A stretch of DNA of 64,000 bases, taken from Erinaceus europaeus. Lineage: Eukaryota; Chordata; Mammalia; Eulipotyphla; Erinaceidae. The translations under genes and the position numbers were made by a program. Below the pieces are notes generated by a model that ran no database searches, was not told where the DNA came from, and was given only the letters and a program-made list of their open reading frames with translations. Positions 1 through 10,484 of the stretch are shown one piece after another. Position 1 is the first letter of the stretch, and the number at the start of each line of letters is the position of its first letter. Location of the stretch: contig NC_080185.1 of assembly GCF_950295315.1 (NCBI RefSeq), forward strand, positions 40,450,602 through 40,514,601, given 5' to 3'.

Positions 1-586
1 TGGCCTCTTTGACTAAGTATTCTTAATAACATCGCATGGAAGTGGAAGAAGTGCAGTAAGCTGCCTTAAAGGGTGTCACCTGAGAGCAGTGGGAACCACA
101 TAGCAATGGGTGGGCTGGGCCAGGCCTCCTTCAAAGTTACTACTAGCCCAGCAGCAAGTAGTGCATTACCTGTGAAGGAAGATCAAAGCTGAAAATAAGT
201 CCTTGGTGCAGGTCTGATCTGAGGAAATCCCAACTGCTTTTAAACCTCTTAAAATTTTGAAAATAATGTGTCAAGTCACCAACCCTAAGGGAAAAATATT
301 TCTGATCAACCTCCCCTAAATGCCCCAGCTGAGAGATTTAAAACAGCTCACAGGACCTTTAAGAAAAAACTGAAGAGAGAATCAAGTTTCTGAGAGATAC
401 CAGATAGAAGCAGTAAAAGCAGAAGAGAAATTATCAATAGCTTTCAGTGACCTCCACCCTAGGATTGAGATTACAATTTATCAGTCCTCAAAAATGGATT
501 ATTGGATCCAGTAATGATGCTCCCTGTATTTCACACCCCAAAAAGGTCAGATGAATTCTTGTTTTTGTATTTTTAAAAATGATTTT
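1..586. other. no recognisable gene or repeat
   Basis: Both strands are interrupted by stops in every frame. The text is mRNA-like in composition but no protein family or interspersed repeat could be assigned. It may be a decayed processed pseudogene or old L1; I cannot decide. Confidence 0.4.
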
Positions 587-592
587 AAGGTC

Positions 593-933
593 TGTTGTAT
601 GCTTTACATTGGGTAGTTCTCCCCCGCCAAGAGAATTGGATCAGTCCAGTTAGTTTCGCGGGCCTGCTTGGCCCCGCCCCGAAGGAACCCCGCCAGAGTT
701 CCAGAGTTCCAGAGTTCCAGAGTTCCAGAGTTGCAGAGTTCGAGTTAGAGAGAGTGCTTGCGCCGCCGCAAAGAGACAGCAGAGTTCTGTTTGGTGATTA
801 GTTTGTCTTAGTTTATGAATCGTTGTTCGTGAATAAAGAAATACAGCTTCCCTGCCCAGCCGTATGTCTCTGGTCGTCTCTGTTACCCGCCCATGAAGCT
901 AGCCCGGCTAGAGGCCACCGAATTTTAACAACA
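593..933 (+). mobile_element. solo LTR of an endogenous retrovirus (class II/ERVK-like)
   Basis: The 341-bp unit starts TGTTG and ends CAACA, a perfect inverted terminal pair, and is flanked by the 6-bp direct repeat AAGGTC (587-592 and 934-939). A 6-bp duplication and a length near 340 bp fit class II (IAP/ERVK-type) LTRs. It carries a GC-rich U3 segment (GGCCCCGCCCC near 670), five exact head-to-tail copies of CCAGAGTT at 693-732 plus a variant, and an AATAAA signal at 832-837 that sets the orientation. No internal retroviral sequence is attached, so it is the product of LTR-LTR recombination. The base composition is far richer in G+C than the flanks, which suggests a fairly recent insertion. 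Confidence 0.82.
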
Positions 934-984
934 AAGGTCCTAGATTCATCAGTGGTTTAACAACAGAAAGGAGAAATGGGACTT

Positions 985-1056
985 AAGTTGTACCCCTCCT
1001 ACCTTATGGTTTTGTCAATTAATCCTTTCTTAAATAAAAGAAAAAAAAAGAGTAAC
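985..1056 (+). mobile_element. L1-3U tail, severely 5'-truncated
   Basis: Only the last stretch of the L1-3U repeat (GTTGTACCCCTCCTACC then TTCTTAAATAAAAG) and its A-rich tail remain. Confidence 0.7.
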
Positions 1057-1425
1057 GACAAGCAAAACATCCCCAGAGGGTCTAGGACATGTCTCACAAG
1101 GGAAATATTCTGTCCCCAAACTCTAGAAACCCTTTATTTGTTATGGCTTGTCCTCTCTAGACCCTCCCTTCCCCATGATAGTATCGATTGTTTACAAATT
1201 GAGGCCATTTAATTGAGATAATGCTACCAACCAACCAACCCTTTGGGGTTTACAATAAGCCACGAGTCTCCTAGTTGACCTTTTCCTCAACTTGGTGCCC
1301 TGCGTTTTAGCTCCATTGCTGCCATGTGATACCCTCCACCTGGGAGCTATCGAATCTAAGAAAAAAAATAAATAACCTAAAGTTCTCATTTAAGAAACTT
1401 GAAACAACTTACACCCAAAGCAAGA
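1057..1425. other. no feature recognised
   Basis: A stretch with short ORFs only. The CCAACCAACCAACC run at about 1227 is the only local pattern. No repeat family was assigned. Confidence 0.4.
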
Positions 1426-2045
1426 AGGAATTAAAATAAAGAGTGGAATTCAATGAAATCGAAAGAAGAAAAATAGATAAAAACAAATGATACTAATAAT
1501 TGGTTCTTTCAAAAGTTCAATAAAATTGATTAAATGCTAGCAAAATGGACAAGGAAAAAAGGGAAAGACACTCCACTGAAGAGGATAGATGGATAAACAC
1601 ATAAAAAATTCAATATCATTAGCAATTAGTGCCATGCAAAATAAAATCACAAATAGATACACTACACATTTATGAGGACACAAGAAACACTCAGTTGTAC
1701 ACTTTCGAAGAAGTTTATAGCCTGTAAATCATATTAACAAGGACATTAAAAATAAAATAGAGCAATTCCTCCCTGCACAATTGTCATAATTTCAAATGCT
1801 GAAACTCGATCTCTCATTCTTTGCTGCTGGAAATGCAAAATGATATAACTACAAAATAGTTGGCTACAGCTTCTTTTGAAATAAATCCAGCTAAACATAT
1901 GTTTACCATACCACCCAGCGATCCAATTCCTTGGCATTTCTATAAGAGAAGTAAAAACTTACATCCACGGGAGAAAAAAACTATCCATGATTTCACAGTA
2001 GTCTTATCTATAAATTGAAAGTGGGAAGAAAAATATATATTTCCA
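1426..2045 (+). mobile_element. old L1 ORF2 fragment, decayed
   Basis: Degenerate L1 ORF2 text. Around 1500-1550 the conceptual translation resembles the ORF2 segment before the reverse transcriptase (WFFQKFNKID), and near 1910 the decayed C-terminal PFDPxIPLLG-type segment is visible as CCACCCAGCGATCCAATTCC. There are many stops and frameshifts and no coding capacity. Confidence 0.6.
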
Positions 2046-2195
2046 TGGACTGAATAGATAGTTCAATGTTAGATCACAAGACTTGTATGCCTGAATCTCC
2101 AGAGGCCACAGGGTCAATCCCTGTTACCACCACATTCCAGACCTGAACACTACTGTTCTCTATAAATAAGTAAATAAAATCTTGAAAATAAAAGA
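2046..2195 (+). mobile_element. SINE-C
   Basis: Shows TATGCCTGAATCTCCAGAGG, the GGGTCAATCCCTG box, and an A-rich tail of AAATAAGTAAATAAA type. Confidence 0.6.
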
Positions 2196-2213
2196 ATATT
2201 TAAAAACCAGTTT

Positions 2214-2440
2214 CGGGGCCGGGGGTAAGTGGTGGTGCCTGGTTGAGTGCACATGTTACAATGCACATGGATCCAAGTTCCAACCCCAGGTCCCCACCTG
2301 CAGGGGGACAGTTTCACAAGTGTTGAACCAGTGCTGCAGGTGTCTCTCTGTCTCTCTCCCTCTCTAACACCCCCTTCTTCTTGATTTCTGGCTGTCTCTA
2401 TCCAATAAATAAAGATGATACAAAAGCCTTAAAAAATAAT
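2214..2440 (+). mobile_element. SINE-B
   Basis: A nearly full-length copy with the GGTGGTGCCTGGTTGAGTG head, a decayed B box (AAGTTCCAACCCC), CCCACCTGCAGGGGGA, TC-rich body and TCTATCCAATAAATAAAG tail. Confidence 0.8.
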
Positions 2441-2976
2441 TTCCCTCAAGAGGTGACATAAACAGCAGTACATCCATATCATATAATATAAAATCATAAA
2501 AATAAATGAAATATTAATAGGTACAACAGCTTCAATAGACCTCCAGGAAATTATTCTGAGTACAAAAAAATAAATTTCAGTGGTTCGGGAGGTGGCACAG
2601 TGATAAAGCTATGGACTCTCAAGTATAAGGTCCTGAGTTCAATCCCCAGCAGCACATGTGCCAGAGTGATGTCTGGTTCTTTCTCTCTTTGCCTATCTTT
2701 CTCATAAATAAATTAAAATCTTTTAAATAATTGAGTCTATGGTCATACCACCCTAAGCATGTCCACTTTCATCAAAATGTCACATATATGATTCCATTTA
2801 CATAAAATTATCAACATGGCAAAGGTATAGAGATGGATGGAGAATGATTAGTGGCAGTCAGAACTTAGAGATGCTATGGATGATGGGAGTGGGTGTAACT
2901 ATAAGGAAATGACACAGGTTTTGCATCTAGACTGTGGTTCTGGGTACATGAATTTACTATTATAAATGGCACATAA
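2441..2976 (+). mobile_element. old L1 (L1M-type) 3' end, interrupted
   Basis: Both halves read as the classic L1M ORF2 end/3' UTR (a TATATGATTCCATTTACATAAAATT stretch near 2785, GGGTGTAACTATAAGG near 2890). It is split by the SINE-C at 2577-2740. Confidence 0.6.
2577..2740 (+). mobile_element. SINE-C inserted in L1
   Basis: Contains GGTGGCACAGTGATAAAGC, CTGAGTTCAATCCCCAGCAG and a CATAAATAAATTAAAATC tail. The host L1 continues on each side. Confidence 0.7.
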
Positions 2977-3233
2977 CTGGTATCAGGTGGTGGCTCACCA
3001 GGTAAAGTGCATAAATTACCAGGCATGAGGGCCTGGATTCAAGCCCCTAGTCCCCATGTGCAGGAGGGAATGCTCATGAGTGGTGAAGCAGTGCTACAGT
3101 TGTCGCTCTGTCTCTCTCTTTCTTCCTCAATTAAAATTGAAAGAAAGGGGTAAAAAGGCTTCTTGACATAGTGGATTTGTTGTGCAGATATTCACCCCAG
3201 TGACAACCTTCAGAGCAAAAAAAAAAAAAAAAG
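2977..3233 (+). mobile_element. SINE-B with full 3' module
   Basis: Head GGTGGTGGCTCACCAGG, then TC-rich body, then the 3' module ending at a 15-A run at about 3219-3233. The module (GTGACAACCTTCAGAGC) corresponds to the GATAACCCTGGAGGC end of SINE-A. Confidence 0.7.
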
Positions 3234-3489
3234 TATTTATAATCACATCTGCATGGGGAAAACATTCAACTTCCTAGCTGGGTGAACAGTGAACCAGAAT
3301 TGCCAGCCTCTGCTTCATCCCCTCTACTCATACCTTCCCCTAGCCACACACTTTTAGCCTCATTGAGTGTCCCACCTCAAATCTTGTTTTAATTTAGAAC
3401 CATCTAGATTTGAGACCAGCAGGATTAAATGCCTTGGTCCATTTATTCTTCCATCTGTCCACTCAGGCCTAGTGAGGTATAAGATAATC

Positions 3490-3760
3490 TTGAGGCTGAC
3501 AGGCGGCTCACCCAGTGAGCACACACACCATCGTGCCTAGGAACCCAGATTTGAGCCCCAGGCCACCACATGGAAGCACTAGTGGTAGAGCAGTGCTGCA
3601 ATGTCTCTCCTCTCTCTGCCTCTCACTTCATCTCTATATCTCTGTCTCTTATCCTCTATATAGAAAAAGAAATGAACAATGGCCACCAGGAGCTGTGGAG
3701 TCATGCAGGCAATAAGCCTCAGCAATAAGTCTAGTGTCCTCACAACAATAACAAATATTG
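3490..3760 (+). mobile_element. SINE (A/B-related), older copy
   Basis: GGCGGCTCACCCAGTGAGC head, AGATTTGAGCCCC box, TC-rich body and a recognisable 3' module (GCCACCAGGAGCTGTGGAG). Diverged from the younger copies. Confidence 0.65.
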
Positions 3761-3799
3761 AAATCCAGAGCCACCAAAGCCCCATTGATAATAGTAATG

Positions 3800-3925
3800 C
3801 TAGCTCTATGGACTAGATAACAGCTCACTCAATACAGCACACACGTTACCATACACAAGGACCAGAGTTCAACCCTGTCCCTACCTATAGGGCAAAAACT
3901 TGATGAATGCACATGAGTGTTGCAG
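3800..3925 (+). mobile_element. SINE fragment
   Basis: CTCAATACAGCACACACGTT and AGAGTTCAACCCTGTCCC mark a decayed tRNA-derived head. The TC body is missing. Confidence 0.5.
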
Positions 3926-4238
3926 GTGTTCAATAAAATACTACTCTGCAATCAAAAGGGGGGAGAACAATGATATTATGTCCTTTAAGGCAAAATGAGT
4001 AACAAGCATTGGAGATGAATCTCTTTAATGAAGTAGGTGAGTTTGCTCATATGTGGAATACAGAGAATTGAAACAAAACTGTAACGCTATGTGAAAATAT
4101 GGTGACTACCATTGTGGGGTGGTGCACAGAACTTTGGTGGTGGGTGCAATATGGAACTACATCCCTGTCATCTTATAATTTTATAAAACATTATTATATC
4201 ATTAATAAAAATTATATTAAATTTTTCAAAGAAAAAAA
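3926..4238 (+). mobile_element. old L1 3' end
   Basis: Starts in ORF2 at AATACTACTCTGCAATCAAA and runs through a 3' UTR with AACTTTGGTGGTGGGTGC to an ATTAATAAAAAT tail. This is an older L1 subfamily than L1-3U but has the same GGTGGTGGG motif. Confidence 0.65.
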
Positions 4239-4459
4239 TTCCTAGTGACTCTGGTATTTAGAACCATTGCATTAAGCCTTTAAGTTTCTGACACTGTGAT
4301 CAGTCACTGAGCTTCCAAAAGGTTAGAGTCAAATTCATAACTCTTCACCTTCTCCCTGAAATATAATGAAAGACTGTCATGTCTTCTGCTGAAATCAGGG
4401 TACATTACAGATAAACTATGTCTAAGTAACATTGGCACAACCATCAAAGTTATCAATTA

Positions 4460-5060
4460 AAAATAAAAGGACTCTCATGGCAGTGCTATTTCTAACAGCC
4501 AAAATATGAAACCACCCAAGTGTCCAAAAACAGATGAGTAGCTAAGGAAATTGTGGTGTGTATATATAAAGGAATACTACACAGCTGTAAGAAATCATCT
4601 CCTTTGCCTCATCTTGGATGGGCACGTGAAGGAACTTTGTTAAATGAGATAGGATAGAAGGAGAAGGATGAAGATCAGATGTTCTCACTTATGGGTGGGA
4701 CTTAGGAAACAAAGTAAGGAAAAATAAAGAGTGATAATTCAATGAACTATGGTCTGTCACAGCAGGTCTGGGAACTCTTGTAGTTTGGAATCCAGTCCCC
4801 TACAATGTAAAAGATGACAGTTTAGTGGAAAGTGAGAGTTACTGACACTAATCTTGGAAAGATGTGGAACTGTACCCTTATGACAACAATCCTGTAAATC
4901 AACACACACCCCATAAATAAATAAATTAAAATAAAATAAATAATAAATAAATAAATTTTATTTAATAATTAATTTTAAAATAATTTTATTTAATAATTTT
5001 TGTTTAATAATTAATAAATAATTAATTAATAATAAATAAATAACAATAAAAGAACTCCAT
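4460..5060 (+). mobile_element. old L1 3' end with long A/T-rich tail
   Basis: ORF2 end text (GGAATACTACACAGCTG, TCATCTTGGATGG), then a 3' UTR, then a 140-bp AATAA/TTTAAT-rich tail at about 4912-5050 that has expanded as low-complexity DNA. Confidence 0.65.
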
Positions 5061-5477
5061 AACTAAATAGGTTTGGAGAAACCATGACATTTCTAGAGTA
5101 GGCATTTCATAATTCATAGAAGCTTGTGAAAAACTATTCCAATTAAAGAAAAAAGTATTTAAATTTATTTAGACCAATATTTATAATGTATCTGACCATA
5201 GAACTCTTTTAATTATGTGAAATGTCAGTTCATGAATGAAAGTGAGTATACACAGTCTCCATCATCTAATCATTCTGCCTACAAACCTTACTAAAAAAAT
5301 TAAAGACACTATTTAACTGTGACTTATTTCATGAGTATTTGAATCCCACCCCGAAAATATGCTCCTTTTTCCCATCTTCACTTTTTCCAAAAAATATATC
5401 ACCTACATTCTGACAAATCAAGGAAAAAAATGTTAAGACAAGTGGTTTTGTAGACAACCTTAATAAATCATCTCTTA
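5061..5477. other. no feature recognised
   Basis: An AT-rich stretch without a long ORF or an assignable repeat. Confidence 0.4.
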
Positions 5478-5695
5478 TTTAAAATTATTTTTATTTACAT
5501 CTTATTCGATAGATACAGAAAGAAATTGAAATAGGAGAGGGAGATAGAGAGGGAGAGAAACAGAGAAACAGACCTGAAGTCCTGCTTTATCACTTGTGAA
5601 GCTTTCCCCCTGCAGGTGGGGGACCAGGGGCTTGAACCCAGGTTCTTGCACACTATAATGTGTGACGTAACCAGGTGTGCCACCACCTGGCTCCC
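5478..5695 (-). mobile_element. SINE-B
   Basis: Reverse complement shows the GGTGGCACACCTGGTTACG-type head at the right end, CCCACCTGCAGGGGGAAAGC, and an A-rich tail at the left end. Confidence 0.78.
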
Positions 5696-5789
5696 CTTAA
5701 TGAATCATCTCCTTCCCTTTTCTCAAGCAAATAATCCATGAAAGGACTTATCAGTTCTACCTACATGTTATATGCTGAATTATCTTTCG

Positions 5790-5985
5790 TCAAATGTTTA
5801 TTTATTTAGTTAGTTAGTTTGGATATATAGAGAGAAACAGAGAAAGGGGAAGAGAGAGAAAGCGAGACACCTGCACCACTGCTTGTGAATCTTCCCCCAT
5901 GCTGGTGGAGACTGAGGGCACAAACCTGGGTCCTTGTGCATAGCAATGCATGCACTCTACATAGTATGTCACCACCTGACTATAC
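5790..5985 (-). mobile_element. SINE-B, diverged
   Basis: Same layout as the neighbouring copy but with more substitutions. The TTTATTTATTTAGTTAGTT tail is at the left. Confidence 0.7.
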
Positions 5986-6019
5986 ATATATGCTGAATTT
6001 TTCTACTTCTCACTTACTT

Positions 6020-6420
6020 CCACTGGGACTCTAGACTAAAATATCACTGATCACTTCTAATCCTAGTTAGCTTCCCTGACTCCACTCTTTATTCCTCCAG
6101 AGTCTATTTTCCACATAGCAACCATGTTAAGTACCTAGCCTACAAAGCTATACCATCACTTCCTATTAAAATTTTCAAATCCATTTCTAGGACTTTTCGC
6201 ATAAGCATAACATCCTGTATAACTCACTGTCCCCTGTACAACCTTGTATCCCCTTACTTACTCTGCTCTAGTTATGTTAGCTTTTGTTCTACTAAGTTGA
6301 ACCACACAAAACTTCCATTTTTGTAGGTCCCTTAATTCTACCTACTGTGAAGAGTTCTTTCATTAAACTTCCTACCCTTAGTTCCTTTGATGTGGCATAT
6401 ATTTTCTGTCAAGACCCTGA
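6020..6420 (+). mobile_element. probable L2 fragment
   Basis: CTCTGCTCTAGTTATGTTAG followed by TTTTGTTCTA and AACCACACAAAACTTCC resembles the L2 segment normally reading GCTCCAGCCACACTGGCC. Similarity is weak and by eye. Confidence 0.45.
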
Positions 6421-6516
6421 CTAATAACTTTGTTAATAATCTGTTCTAACATACTTCCTACAATAGCTCATGAGTCTATAGTTCACAGAACCCATCCTTC
6501 TATTTGAAAAGCAGAA

Positions 6517-6755
6517 TATCAGGTAGAGTGCCTACATTACTACCTGTGAGGAGCTGAATCTGAGCTGTGGACCACCATATGGGAGTACATATAGGAAGGG
6601 AAGCTTCACAAGCTTTGGAGTAGTGCTGCAGATGTCTCTCCTCTCCTTGTCTATCCCTCTCTATTTATCTTTGTCTCTCAGCCTTTATAAAAAAATATTG
6701 GGAGCAGTGGAGTCTTGCAAGCACTGAGGCCAAGAGAAATCTGGTAAAAAAAAAA
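6517..6755 (+). mobile_element. SINE (A/B-related), older
   Basis: Starts at CAGGTAGAGTGCCTAC; has GAAGCTTCACAAG, CTGCAGATGTCTCTC, a TC body and the 3' module GGGAGCAGTGGAGTC before an A-run. Confidence 0.65.
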
Positions 6756-6757
6756 AG

Positions 6758-6975
6758 GGGGGGGGGCGGGTGGTGGCACACCTGGTTGATTGCACATGGA
6801 CTCAGATTCAAGCCCTCAGTCCCCACCTGCAGAGGGAAAGCTTTGCGAGTGGTGAAGCAGTATTGCAGGTGTCTCTCTGTCTCTCTCCCTCTCTATCACC
6901 CCTTCCCTCTTGATTTCTGGCTGTCTCTATATAATAAATAAAGATAATATAACTTAAAAAAAGAAGAAGAAAGGA
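6758..6975 (+). mobile_element. SINE-B
   Basis: Begins right after a G-run with GGTGGTGGCACACCTGG. Well preserved through CTATATAATAAATAAAG. It abuts the previous SINE head to tail. Confidence 0.78.
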
Positions 6976-7121
6976 AGAAAGAATATCATAAAACTAAGCT
7001 ATGTTACCTCTCCTATAGAAAGAGAATATTCAAGAAACCATTATCTCTGAACCTGACCATGGCTCATTCACCTATGCCTAAAATTTGCCATTCCTTAAAA
7101 TGTAAATATATACTCATTCTT

Positions 7122-7242
7122 GGGGCCTGCTGGTGGGAACACCAAGTAGAGTGCACGTTACCATTCATGGGTGCCTATGTTGAAGCCCCCAGTCCCACTA
7201 GCAAAGCAAACATTTCAGGAACAGTGTAGCAATGCTACAAAT

Positions 7243-7299
<57 letters not shown>

Positions 7300-7345
7300 C
7301 CTCTCTCCCTTTCTCAGTCTCTCAACCTCTATCAAAAAAGAAAAG
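7122..7345 (+). mobile_element. SINE, 5' half (split by an L1 insertion)
   Basis: CTGGTGGGAACACCAAG head and a (TC)n expansion at about 7244-7310. The 3' half of the same SINE (GCCATTGGTAGGGTGGAATT to CCTGGTGGTAAAA) is displaced to 7711-7782 by the L1 copy between. Confidence 0.7.
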
Positions 7346-7710
7346 AAAAAAATAGATATCATCAGGATGCCGGCCAGGCTTCCCTGGACTGAAGACCCCA
7401 CCAATGTGTCCTGGAGCTCAGCTTCCCCAAAGACACACTCTACTAGGGAAAGAGAGAGGCAGACTGGGAGTATGAACAGACCAGTCAACGCCCATGTTCA
7501 GCGGGGAAGCAATTATAGAAGCCAGACCTTCCACCTTCTACAACCCACAATGACCCTGGGTCCATGCTCCCAGAGGGATAGAGAGTGGGAAAGCTATCAG
7601 GGGAGGGGGTGGGAAATGGAGATTGGGTGGTGGGAATTGTGTGGAGGTGTACCCCTCCTACCCTATGGTTTTGTTAATTAATCCTTTCTTAAATAAAAGA
7701 AAAAAAAGTA
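7346..7710 (+). mobile_element. L1-3U, 5'-truncated, inserted in a SINE
   Basis: Runs from CATCAGGATGCCGGCCAGGC to the ATCCTTTCTTAAATAAAAG tail. Near-identical A-rich flanks (AAAAGAAAAAAATAG and AAAAGAAAAAAAAGTAG) are the probable target-site duplication, though the poly(A) makes the exact edge ambiguous. Confidence 0.72.
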
Positions 7711-7782
7711 GCCATTGGTAGGGTGGAATTGTGCAGACACCAATCCTCTGTGATAACCCTGGTGGTAAAAAGTATATATAGT
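7711..7782 (+). mobile_element. SINE, 3' half of the split copy
   Basis: Carries the GATAACCCTGGTGGTAAAA end that belongs to the SINE beginning at 7122. Confidence 0.65.
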
Positions 7783-8477
7783 CATTCCTGAATGACCATG
7801 CTCTGGAATTACCATCTTACTACATTCAATGTCTAAAAGTATGATGGCATAATCATTTCCACCCTACTTGTAATCTCTTGTTACAGTATGGCGGTTCTGT
7901 TTCTTACCCAAATAGCCTAGCAGTGCAGTATTTCAGCATGCAAGTAAGTTCCTTTAAGAGTAACAAAAACATGATAAATCCTAGATAAAAATATAAAAAG
8001 CCATAGCACTGAATAAATTGATTCCTGAAATATTTATAAAAACAGCAGCCAGTAGTATATCACTTGAACACCTTTCCACAGCAAGGGAATCTGAGCCAAA
8101 GAGGTCTTTATCTTCTATGTATTTTTGGAACCTCTATTTATGAACCAAATCTGTGTTGTTTGTTGAAAAGTAGTTGTTTGGAAATTTGTTATGCTCTACT
8201 AAATGAGAATATCAAGAGCAAGAAATATGGTCCATTATGTGCATAAACACACTTTCTTACCTCCTCCTTTCACTTTGATGCCTGTCCTGCTCTGTAGTGG
8301 ACAAGGCCCTTGGGATATACAAAAAGGTAGATGAATAGATCCTACCTGGACATAATTTATGGTCTAGTTATAATAACAATATTTCTATGAAGTAAAGCAA
8401 TGTAATAAATATGACAAGGTTTCTGGTGAGCACTCTGGGGTCTTAATGGCTATGGGATGTTGTGTCAGAGAGAACAC
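7783..8477. other. no gene recognised; possible ancient repeat at the right
   Basis: No coding signal. The part at about 8310-8470 (GATATACAAAAAGGTAGATG, ATGAAGTAAAGCAATG) loosely resembles an ancient mammalian repeat, too weak to name. Confidence 0.35.
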
Positions 8478-8595
8478 CAAGTGAGCTGGGAAGACAACAT
8501 AATGGTTCTGCAAAGGGCTTTCATAACTGAGGTTTTGACCTCCCAGGCTTAATTTCCAGCACTGCCAGAAGCCAGAGTTAAGTAATACTCTGGTT
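8478..8595 (+). mobile_element. SINE-C
   Basis: GGGAAGACAACATAATGGTT, TTTCCAGCACTGCCAGAAGC and TACTCTGGTTAAAAAATAA; its A-tail was the landing site of the next SINE. Confidence 0.68.
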
Positions 8596-8610
8596 AAAAA
8601 ATAATGGAAT

Positions 8611-8893
8611 TGGGAGTCGGGCTGTAGCGCAGCGGGTTAAGCGCAGGTGGCGCAAAGCACAAGGACCGGCATAAGGATCCCGGTTCGAACCCCGGCTCCC
8701 CACCTGCAGGGGAGTCGCTTCACAGGCGGTGAAGCAGGTCTGCAGGTGTCTATCTTTCTCTCCTCCTCTCTGTCTTCCCCTCCTCTCTCCATTTCTCTCT
8801 GTCCTATCCAACAACAATAATAACTACAACAATAAAACAACAAGGGCAACAAAAGGGAATAAATAAATTAAATAAATATTTAAAAAATTTAAA
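8611..8893 (+). mobile_element. SINE-A, full-length, with perfect TSD
   Basis: The best-preserved copy here. It has an intact RNA polymerase III A box (TAGCGCAGCGGG at about 8626) and B box (GGTTCGAACCC at about 8682), the TC-rich body, and an A-rich tail. A perfect 15-bp target duplication (AAAAAATAATGGAAT) sits at 8596-8610 and 8894-8908. This indicates a recent L1-driven insertion. It is a dispersed element, not a functional tRNA gene: the anticodon arm and acceptor 3' side are absent. Confidence 0.9.
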
Positions 8894-8908
8894 AAAAAAT
8901 AATGGAAT

Positions 8909-9090
8909 CATGTTAAGTGAGATAAGCCAAAAAGAAAGGGATGGATACTGGATGTTCACACTCATGGATAGAACTTAAGGCACAAGGAAGGAGGAGAAGG
9001 AAGGGGGCTTGGGTAGAGGGCTTTGGAGTCCTGGTGCTACTCAAAGATGACTATATAGTCATATAAAAACCACTTGTAGAGACTTTTTAA
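8909..9090 (+). mobile_element. old L1 ORF2 end/3' UTR
   Basis: CATGTTAAGTGAGATAAGCC then GATGTTCACACTCATGG, the usual L1 ORF2 C-terminal text, then a short 3' UTR. Confidence 0.65.
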
Positions 9091-9104
9091 ACTGAATTTC
9101 AAGT

Positions 9105-9201
9105 GTCCCAGAATATGGTGCAGTGAATAAAACCCTGAACTCTCAAGTATGAGGTCCCAAGCTTCATCCCTGCTATCACCTGTGTCAGAGTGATGCTCTG
9201 G

Positions 9202-9248
<47 letters not shown>

Positions 9249-9295
9249 CTCTATCTCTCTCTTTCACTCTCCTCTCTTTAATACCTAAAGTAATA
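9105..9295 (+). mobile_element. SINE-C with (TC)n expansion
   Basis: CTCAAGTATGAGGTCCC and AGAGTGATGCTCTGG followed by about 30 bp of pure TC repeat (9207-9237). Confidence 0.65.
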
Positions 9296-9304
9296 CACAC
9301 AAAA

Positions 9305-9440
9305 CAGAAATATCAGATCCCAAGTCAAATGACTAATTCAATAGGTTTAGGGCTGGGTCCCAAGGATGTGCATTCTGGACATGTTGTCCAGCCACCTGCA
9401 GCCCCCACTAAGTTTATTCTCAATAATTTTTTGAAACTGT
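9305..9440 (+). mobile_element. MER5-like hAT element
   Basis: ATTCAATAGGTTTAGGGCTG followed by GGATGTGCATTCTGG matches the MER5A central region (TTCAGTAGGTCTGGGGT, GAATTTGCATTTCT) with heavy decay. Confidence 0.55.
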
Positions 9441-9858
9441 TGAAATAAAATTCAGACCCCCCCCCCAAGCCTCATTCTGATGATGCCTGAGAGAATAGAA
9501 GAATTCGTTCGGGCCACACAGAAAGGCAGTGAGAGGCTTTTAAAAAGGAATAATCATCATGATAAATCAGTGATTCTGGAAAGTAAATCTAAATGTATTC
9601 TGGGCAGATGGAAGTAGATGGAGATAAGAAAATCCAGGCATAATGTTTTACAAAAATTCAGATGTTAAGTATAATTACCACAATTTATCCATCCCTTTGC
9701 TTCTGGGGCCTAGTATAGACTTTGCTACATGCTAATTCACTCAGGAACAGGTGTACTGGGGAAGCTCATGGAGCTCATGCTTCAGAGTCTTCTGACTTGC
9801 ACCGAACCATTCCCAGTGTCTTTTTTCAATTAAAAAAGCTGACCTTAATATTTATTTT
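9441..9858. other. no feature recognised
   Basis: No long ORF and no assignable repeat. A C-run occurs at about 9459. Confidence 0.4.
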
Positions 9859-9859
9859 G

Positions 9860-10048
9860 AGAGGCCAAGCAGTGTTGCTCCTGGTTGAGCACACAAGCTA
9901 TCATGTTTCAGGATGCAGGTTCAAGCCCCCAGTCCCCACCTGCAGGGAGGAAGCTCCACAAGGAGTGATGCAGTACCACGGGTATTTTTCTCTCTCTCTT
10001 GTCAACTTCTCTCTGGCCTATCAAATAAAAGTGGGGGAAAAAAGAAAA
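9860..10048 (+). mobile_element. SINE-B
   Basis: CTGGTTGAGCACACAAGC, CAGGTTCAAGCCCCC, CCCACCTGCAGGGAGGAAGC and a GCCTATCAAATAAAAG end. Confidence 0.7.
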
Positions 10049-10480
10049 ATGGCTGCTGGAACTTGGACTGGAGTTGGTGTACTGCACCAAAGTAAAAGAC
10101 TCTGGTGTGGGAAGGAGAGTTCAGGTCCTGGAACATGATGACAGAGGAGGACCTAGTGGGGCTGAATTGTTAGGTAGAAAACTGGGAAATGTTATGTATG
10201 TAAAAACTATTATATTTTAAACATTTTTAATTTAATTTTTTTAGAGAGAAATTGAGAGGGGCGGAAGACAGAGTGGGGAGAGAAAGACGGACACCTGCTG
10301 ACCTGCTTCACTGTTTGTGAAGTGGCCCCCCCTGCAGGTGGGGAGCTGGGCATTCCAACTGGGATCCTTACTCCCGCCCTTGCGCTTTGCTCCATGTGTG
10401 CTTAAAACGCTACTGCCCAGCCCCCAAAATTATTGCATTTACTGTCAACTGTAAATCATTAATCCCCCAATAAAGAAATT
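10049..10480 (+). mobile_element. old L1 3' UTR, interrupted by a SINE-A
   Basis: The left part has TCAGGTCCTGGAACATGATG and GAAAACTGGGAAATGTTATG; the right part (10,425-10,480) resumes with CAACTGTAAATCATTAATCC. The same order, unbroken, is seen at 24,058-24,190. Confidence 0.7.
10227..10424 (-). mobile_element. SINE-A/B inserted in the L1 3' UTR
   Basis: Minus-strand head at the right (GGGCTGGGCAGTAGCG), GACCTGCTTCACTG and CCCTGCAGGTGGGGAGC. The A-rich tail is at the left. Confidence 0.72.
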
Positions 10481-10484
10481 AGAA

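Noticed and set aside
172..210. CRISPR-like or tandem array search over the window
   Set aside because: Repeated blocks are dispersed SINEs or microsatellites; there is no regular repeat-spacer pattern anywhere.
7232..7681. 149-codon ORF with a Ser/Leu-rich start resembling a signal peptide
   Set aside because: The start is a (TC)n microsatellite and the rest is SINE/L1-3U DNA.
8611..8893. Possible tRNA gene with A and B boxes
   Set aside because: It is a SINE: A-rich tail, perfect TSD, many relatives, and no cloverleaf with paired acceptor arm.
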